From Erpobdella octoculata (taxonomy: Eukaryota; Annelida; Clitellata; Hirudinida; Erpobdellidae): a stretch of 64,000 nucleotides of DNA. The position numbers were made by a program, and so were the translations under genes. The stretch covers positions 8,033,447 to 8,097,446 of the forward strand of contig OZ022247.1 in NCBI GenBank assembly GCA_963978895.1, read 5' to 3'. Below are positions 58,508-64,000 of this stretch, in pieces. The notes below the pieces were generated by a model. That model did no database searches, had not been told where the DNA came from, and was given only the letters and a program-made list of their open reading frames with translations. The stretch's first letter is position 1; every line of letters starts with the position of its first letter.

Positions 58508-59785
58508 AAAATGATCTTTTTTTTTGAGTAGATACTAAGTATTAATTTTTACATCTGTAGCAATTACAGTTGCTGAGTAGCAGTTACTTTAAAAACCAAA
58601 TAACCCTATTTTCCACCCCACATTTGAAGTCCTCGGCCCGTACAACCTTGATTTAAGGTTTAGCCTGGCCCGTAAAAAGACCCTAAAATAACGGCTTGGC
58701 CCGACCGGTGATAAACTGGACTCAGCTACTTTTAACCGGCACAAAACTTCAAAATACTAAGTTTTACATCTGCAATGCTTGCAGTTGTTGAGTAGCAGTT
58801 ATTTTAAAATCAAATAACCCTTATTTTGACCCCACATTTGAAGTCATGGTAAACCAAAGTTTTAAAAAATGATGAAACACGTATATCTATTTTTTGAGTA
58901 GATACTAAGTATTAATTTTTCCATCTGTAGCAATTACAGTTGTTGAGTAGCAATTACTTTAAAAACCAAATAACCCTATTTTTCACCCCACATTTGAAGT
59001 CCTGGAAACCAAATTTTCAAAAAATGGTAAAACACGTTTATCATTATTTTTAGAGTAGAAACTAAATACTAATTTTTACTTTTGTAGCATTCACAGTTTT
59101 TGAGTAGCAGCTACTTTAAAAACCAAGTAATCCTATTGTCCACCCCACATTTAAGGTCCTGGAAACCAAATTTGTAAAAAATGGTGAAACACGTATATCT
59201 TTATTTTTAGAATAGAAACTAAATACTAATTTTACATCTGTGGTATTTACAGTTTTTGAGTAGCAGTTACTTTAAAAAACAAATAACCCTATCTCCACCC
59301 CACATTTGAAGTCCTGGAAACCAAATTTTCAAAAAATGCTAAAACACGTATTTCATTATTTTGGAGTAAAAACTAAATACTAATTTTTACTCCTGTAGCA
59401 TTCACAGTTTTTGAGTAGCAGCTACTTTAAAAACAAAATAGCTCAATTTTCCAACCCACATTTGAGGTCCGGGAAACCGAATTTTCAAAAAATGGTGAAA
59501 CACGTATCTTTTTATTTTTAAGAAGAATCCATATACCAAATTTCAAAATTTCCTCATTTTTGGTTTTCGAGATATACATTGTTTTAGAAAAAAGTTTGTT
59601 TTCCAGTTTCTTCCCCTCAGGAGCAAAATTTTTAAAAATCCTTTCTTAGTGGATGCTTACTCAATAAAAGTAATATAAGTTCCAAATTTCACGTTCCTAG
59701 GATGAGGCGTTTGAGCTCGGCGTTGATTATCAGTCAGTCAGTCAGTCAGTCAGGACATGTTCTTTTATATATATATATATATAGA
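58508..59785 (-). mobile_element. rearranged non-autonomous Helitron
   Basis: Minus-strand copy with a clean 5' terminus at 59784-59785 and a short (TCAG)n run. On the 3' side a GC-rich segment (GGTTTAGCCTGGCCCG) is followed out of order by another internal unit (58508-58632). The true 3' end is missing. Confidence 0.75.
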
Positions 59786-60188
59786 TAAGGTCCTGCGTTT
59801 GATGCGGGATTGTGCGCATTATGCAAAAATCGTACAATTGTGCTCAATTTTATCCGATTCGAATAGGTTCAAATAAAATATTTTATTTGATGCGCACTCA
59901 TTCGCAAGTGCGCACAAGAACAAAAATTATTTGAAAAAATCCTGCAGTTTCGCACAAAAACCGAATAATTGCGCACAACAAACCGAATAATTGCGCATAT
60001 AAAAATATTAATTTTGGTACAACAAAGCCCAGCAGTTTTGTATATTTTCAAGTACCTCGGATTTCAAAGTTCACATGAATTTTCTTGACTGTTTGTAGTG
60101 AATTTTACTGAATAATTTCAATTTATCATAAAGTGATCATTTATGTTGTTAATTATTTTGTTATTTAAAAAACATTTTGTTAATAATT
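59786..60188. repeat. degenerate AATTGCGCA repeat region
   Basis: TGCGCA and AATTGCGCA motifs recur many times from 59808 to 60000. A similar cluster lies at 63440-63530, on the far side of two DNA transposons. No gene. Confidence 0.55.
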
Positions 60189-60413
60189 TTATTTGGATGG
60201 ATGTTGAGACTGTAAATGATATTTCACAGAAGCTGTAGCTTTTTTGCCCATTTTGAAACATTTATTACAAAGATTGCATTTCACCGTGTAACCATCGTTG
60301 GGTTTACTTCTCTTAAAATATCTCCATAACATGTTACTTGACTTTTTATTATAATTACTCTCGCTTCCTACACTGAAACCGCTAACATCAGCCTCAGAAC
60401 CAGTCGCTGACAT
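60189..60413 (-). CDS. small BED-type zinc-finger protein or exon
   Basis: A 74-residue frame: an acidic, serine-rich N-terminus, then LWRYFKRSKPNDGYTVKCNL, CNKCF, KKATASVKYHL and QSQHPSK. The aromatic pair, CxxC and H...H spacing match a BED finger, a DNA-binding domain shared by hAT transposases and the host ZBED genes derived from them. The frame ends right after the finger, and I see no donor site or downstream transposase. It is either a truncated transposase start or a single-finger exon. The ATG at 60413 is the first in frame. Confidence 0.5.
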   Translation of the reverse strand: MSATGSEADVSGFSVGSESNYNKKSSNMLWRYFKRSKPNDGYTVKCNLCNKCFKMGKKATASVKYHLQSQHPSK

Positions 60414-60670
60414 TGAGAAATTTCAAGAGGATTGAAAGAATTTCATAGCAAGCTAAAATGGACAACAGTGAAAAGAAGCGGAAAAGATAGTAACGCAATC
60501 GTAAAACATATCTTGGTGTTTTGTCGGTGTCGAGAAAACAAAAACAAGAAATTCTTTTAGAAATTTTTTTATGACGAAAAGTTTCAAATAAAAATAAATT
60601 TATGTCAAAAATTCAAATTAATTATTATTTATACTAATTTTCAAAAGAACTGTAATTAAAAAAAAGCTTA

Positions 60671-61924
60671 GGGGAGATGGGGGCTATTTGATCTCTTTTG
60701 AAGTTTTTTGGCGATAACAGTCAAGTCTTTTTTTTAATTACATAGAGAAACATCTCCTCTATGTAATTAATTTAGTTTGACATTTTACAATGTAAGAGAA
60801 CTATTGTTAAATTGAACTTTGGTGCAAGCCCTAAAAAAGATCAAAGTGCCTCATATACGGGGCACATTGATCCTAGGTATAATTCAATACGATCCCACAC
60901 CCAGTTCTCTCTAAAAACACATGAAAACAGGAATAATAGCTTTCATTAATAATAATTATCATTTAAGTTGTATAAATTCAACACAGGTTTTGAAAAATTG
61001 ATAAATCAAATGGAAAGACTAAGTGACGACTGACTCAAGCAGTCCCGCCATGCTGAATTCGGCCTGGAAGTCTACAAGCAATGTCTTCTCTTGCAAATTG
61101 AAATAGTTCATCATTTGCACAAATAAAATTGAATGATGATATCTTTTCCCTTTTCATGTACTTTATTACTAATTCACCATCTTCTGACATTATTTGACCA
61201 ATATAGTGAATAAATTTCTTTTTTGTCTTAAATCTAACCACAACATATTCATTAATTTTCAGAACAGTCATAGCCCAGAACATGGCTTTCTTTTGCTGTT
61301 AACTGATATTTGACATTGCTATTCCTATTACTTTAACCGGTGTTGTACCTCGCTCTGTCTTTCGCTGACAATGTCTAACCATTGTGAAACTAAACCAAAC
61401 CTATGAAGAAAACGAATTGCGTTTTTGCAATAACAATAATAAAAAATATCAAATTATAGAACTACACTAAACCTCCAATGCTAGGAGAATGCGTACATTT
61501 AGTATCTTAGGACAAGGGGCAGTTTGATCTACAGATCAACGTACCCCATATTGGTAAGGATCAAAGAGCCCCCATGACATGGCGATATCTCATCAGTAAA
61601 TGTTGCTTGAGAATTCAAATATGCAATAAAATAAGTCTTAGACATACGTTTATTCAATGCAAAATTATTTTTTCCCAAAAAATATTTATCTAATTTGTAA
61701 TTACAGAAACTCAACTGTTGTGAAAATTCACTTTTCTCCGGTCAAAACAAACTTTCGTATTTTTCAACTTTCAACGGCGGATTGTTGAAAAAATATAGGA
61801 CTAAAATTAGAAGGAAAACAATTAAAGACCATAAACAATTATGCACTGCATTTTTATTTAGAAATTATTACGTTATTGCCAAAAGATCAATGTGCCCCAG
61901 AGATCAAATAGCTCCCATCTCCCC
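60671..61924. mobile_element. TA-target DNA transposon, 1.25 kb, 26-bp inverted ends
   Basis: Ends GGGGAGATGGGGGCTATTTG (left) and the complement at the right, 25 of 26 matching. They are flanked by TA dinucleotides at 60669-60670 and 61925-61926. Related GATCAAAGTGCC and GATCAATGTGCCCC motifs lie just inside both ends. TA target and internal GGGGCA/GATC repeats are found in pogo-like Tc1/mariner elements. It carries one short ORF but no full transposase. Confidence 0.85.
61035..61283 (-). CDS. possible C-terminal remnant of a pogo-like transposase
   Basis: An 82-residue frame reads LKINEYVVVRFKTKKKFIHY, then IGQIM, ELVIKYMKR and REDIACRLP. A small basic barrel-like segment of the form VVVKF..KK...YVGQ....V.FL followed by EDI...LP is known from C-termini of invertebrate pogo/CENPB-type transposase proteins. 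It lies inside a TA-flanked transposon, which fits. The DDE core and helix-turn-helix are absent, so it is either a deletion derivative or a 3' exon. The family call is from memory of pattern only. Confidence 0.4.
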   Translation of the reverse strand: MFWAMTVLKINEYVVVRFKTKKKFIHYIGQIMSEDGELVIKYMKREKISSFNFICANDELFQFAREDIACRLPGRIQHGGTA

Positions 61925-61926
61925 TA

Positions 61927-62201
61927 CTGACTCACCTTAAAAACATTTTGGTATAAAATATATGTACCGATTATCTGTCACCAATTTGTGTCTACCCCAG
62001 TTCATTTCTGACCCCTTTGAACCATTTTTTGCGGAGTAGTGAATACTAAACTTTCGATAGTAATTCGCAGGTAATCACGATTTTGCCTAACTTTCCACTC
62101 ATGTTCATCATTAAGCTGCATAGGAACAGATGTCTGTTGTATTTTGTTAGCATGGTAGTTAAACCATTTTGCCATTCTCAACAAATGCTGATCACTTTAT
62201 A
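61927..62201. other. non-coding DNA between two DNA transposons
   Basis: Contains CACCAATTTGTGT and TCATTTCTGACCCCTTTGAA (61980-62020), which recur in similar form at 63360-63400 on the far side of the palindromic element. No gene. Confidence 0.5.
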
Positions 62202-63344
62202 GTGGGGCAGCTAACTGCAGCATCGTGCAAACGCTATTGACAAAGAAACAAATTACATATTTGTAATCAGAAAAATATGCTTGTAATTACCTGATATTGC
62301 CACATTCTGTAAAATTGAGAAAAAAATCACCTTTTTTGCTCCCGCTCCTGTATGAATAGCATATTATCACAGGCGATCAAACTGGCGAAAAAATTAAAAT
62401 ATTTTGTTTTTTTTGTTGATTTGCATATGTTTAATATAAAGAATAAAGAAAACAAGAAAAAATAGACGAATAATTAAATTTTGAGTAAGTAAACTTACGG
62501 AAACGAGACATGACTTCTGCCTCAAGTACGTGTCTCGTCTACTCACTCAAAATTTAAATATTCATATATTTTTCTTGTTTTTTTAATTCTTTATATTAAA
62601 CATATGCAAACCAAAAAAAAAACCAAAATATTTGATTTTTTGCCAATTTGATCGCCTGTGATAATACGCTCATAGATATATCTATGAATACGCTATTCAT
62701 ACAAGAGCGGGACCAAAAAAGGTGATTTTTTTCTCAATTGACAAACAAACACAAGCAAAACAATTACATATTTGTAATTAGAAAAATATGCTTGTACTTA
62801 TCGCCGCGTTTTGTAAAATTTAAAAAATTTACCTTTTTTGGACCCGCTCCTGTATGAATAGCGTATTATCACAGGCGATCAAACTGGCGAAAAATTTAAA
62901 TATTTCTTTTTTTTTTGTTGGTTTGCATATGTTTAATTAAGAAAATAAAGAAAACAAGAAAAATAGATGAATAATTAAATTTCGAGTGAGTAGACCTATG
63001 GAAACGAGTGCCTTAAGTGCGTGTCTCATTCTGTAGGTCTACTCACTCAAAATTTAATTATTCATCTATTTTTCTTGTTTTTTTCATTTTTTTTTATATT
63101 AAGCATATGCAAACCAACAAAAAAAAACAAAATATTTGAATTTTTCGCCAGTTTAATCGCCTGCGATAATTCGCTATTCATACAGGAGCGGGTCCAAAAA
63201 AGGTGATTTTTTTTTCTAAATTTTACAGAATGTGGCGATATCAGGTAATTACAAGCATATTTTTCTGATTAAAAATATGTAATTTATTTGCTTTTCAATA
63301 GCGTTTGCACGATGAAGGGGTTTTTGATCAGTTAGCCGCCCCAC
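62202..63344. mobile_element. TA-flanked element made of two tandem palindromes
   Basis: Outer inverted ends GTGGGGCAGCTAACTG and CAGTTAGCCGCCCCAC are flanked by TA. Inside, one ~200-270-bp module (GGCGATCAAACTGGCGAAAA, GCATATGTTTAAT, AATTAAATTTTGAGT) occurs four times in alternating orientation. Palindrome 1 is centred near 62515 and palindrome 2 near 63015. A CGTGTCTCGT/AACGAGAC stem lies at each centre. No coding capacity is seen. Confidence 0.75.
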
Positions 63345-63404
63345 TATTAATGTTTTCGTTCACCAATTTGTGTTAGCGGTCATTTGTGACCCTCTTTTTG
63401 GTTA

Positions 63405-63534
63405 AACAAATAAATAAATAAAAAAAATTCCATTCACATCAAATAATCGCCAACAATTTTTCAATAATTGCAAACAATTGCAAATAATGCGAACAATTGC
63501 GCACATTATGCGCAATTGTTCGCTATTTATTTGA
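63405..63534. repeat. second AATTGCGCA repeat cluster
   Basis: AACAATTGC, GCGCACATTATGCGCAATTG and similar palindromic motifs. Related to 59808-60000. Confidence 0.5.
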
Positions 63535-64000
63535 AATTATGTGGGGTGGAAAATAAGGCTAAATTTTTCTTCGAATAACTGCCACTCTGAAACTGAAAAT
63601 ACTAAATTTATAAAAAATAATATTTAGATTCTATTTAGAAAATAAAGCTACACATGGTTTACCAATTTTTAGTGTTAGCTTCCAGGACTACAAATGTAGG
63701 GTAGAAAAAAAATTATTTGCTTGAAAACTCAATAACTGTAAATGTGAAATCAATAAAATTCAGTATTTAGGTATTTTCTCAATAATAAATACGGGTTTCA
63801 TTATTTTTCGAAAAATTAGTTTTTAAGCTTTGAAGTTTTGTGCCTGTTAAAACTGGCTAAGTACAGTACAACACAGATCAGGCCAGGCCTAAATTTTTGT
63901 GCTTATAAAACGTGCCTGTTCGGGCCTAAATAAAAAGCCAAGTCTGGAATTTTTTGCCTATAAAATCCGTGTAGGGCTCTATGGAATAGGGTCTTCAGAT
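63535..64000 (+). mobile_element. old Helitron relic at window edge
   Basis: Diverged internal units (GTGGGGTGGAAAATAAGGCT, TTCCAGGACTACAAATGTA) lead to the family's GC-rich 3' portion (TTTTGTGCCTGTTAAAACTG, CAGGCCAGGCC). The 3' end lies beyond the window. Confidence 0.6.

Overview
This is AT-rich, gene-poor eukaryotic DNA, almost certainly from an invertebrate animal. Introns are spliced GT-AG. There are no bacterial operons. Nearly every diverse eukaryotic transposon class is present (Helitron, Penelope-like, CR1-like LINE, Ty3/gypsy, traces of Ty1/copia, several hAT-like families, a TA-target DNA transposon). Long ATGT/ACAT, ATT and TA microsatellites are common. A cnidarian such as Hydra would fit the AT content, the transposon mix and the secreted PAN-ILEI-type genes, but I cannot prove the species from sequence alone.

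The only convincing host genes are a convergent pair of four-exon paralogues at 11404-12741 (+) and 16660-18311 (-). Each encodes a signal peptide, a cysteine-rich PAN/apple-like module and a FAM3/ILEI-like domain. Exons 2-4 agree in phase and nearly in length. The minus-strand copy begins intron 1 with AT instead of GT. Two short zinc-finger or transposase-tail reading frames (60189-60413 and 61035-61283, both -) are probably transposon-derived.

1-11.4 kb: non-coding DNA, then a tandem dimer of a ~0.75-kb repeat carrying a 5S-rRNA-like core. One unit is split by a 2.1-kb hAT-like element with an 8-bp target duplication. A Helitron with 3' ends at both sides follows. 11.4-25.8 kb: the PAN-ILEI pair, microsatellites, an eight-unit tandem array of 355-bp tRNA-like repeats, a small hAT-like MITE and a foldback element with inverted minisatellite arms. 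25.8-34.3 kb: a cluster of non-autonomous Helitrons embedded in ACAT and TA microsatellites, plus a Helitron helicase fragment. 34.3-39.5 kb: copia-type leader fragments, a MITE, hAT transposase fragments, and gag/protease pieces of two LTR elements.

39.5-54.85 kb is a nest. An old gypsy element (gag at 54854-55040, zinc knuckle and protease at 39235-39518) was hit by a second gypsy element (39523-54849, 4-bp duplication GTGT, tRNA-type primer site, five in-frame stops and a frameshift in pol). One LTR of that second element received a Helitron with a three-exon Rep-helicase gene. That Helitron in turn received a head-to-head Penelope-like composite flanked by a 37-bp direct repeat. The other LTR received a 5'-truncated CR1-like LINE. 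55-64 kb: nested non-autonomous Helitrons, duplicated repeats, a TA-flanked transposon with 26-bp inverted ends, and a tandem double palindrome.

The window is therefore mainly a record of layered transposition around one duplicated secreted-protein gene. The most unusual items are the Penelope composite with hammerhead-like motifs, the 5S-like repeat, the tRNA-like tandem array, the Helitron integration with a 9-bp duplication, and the PAN-ILEI gene pair. All calls are by eye. No database search was run.
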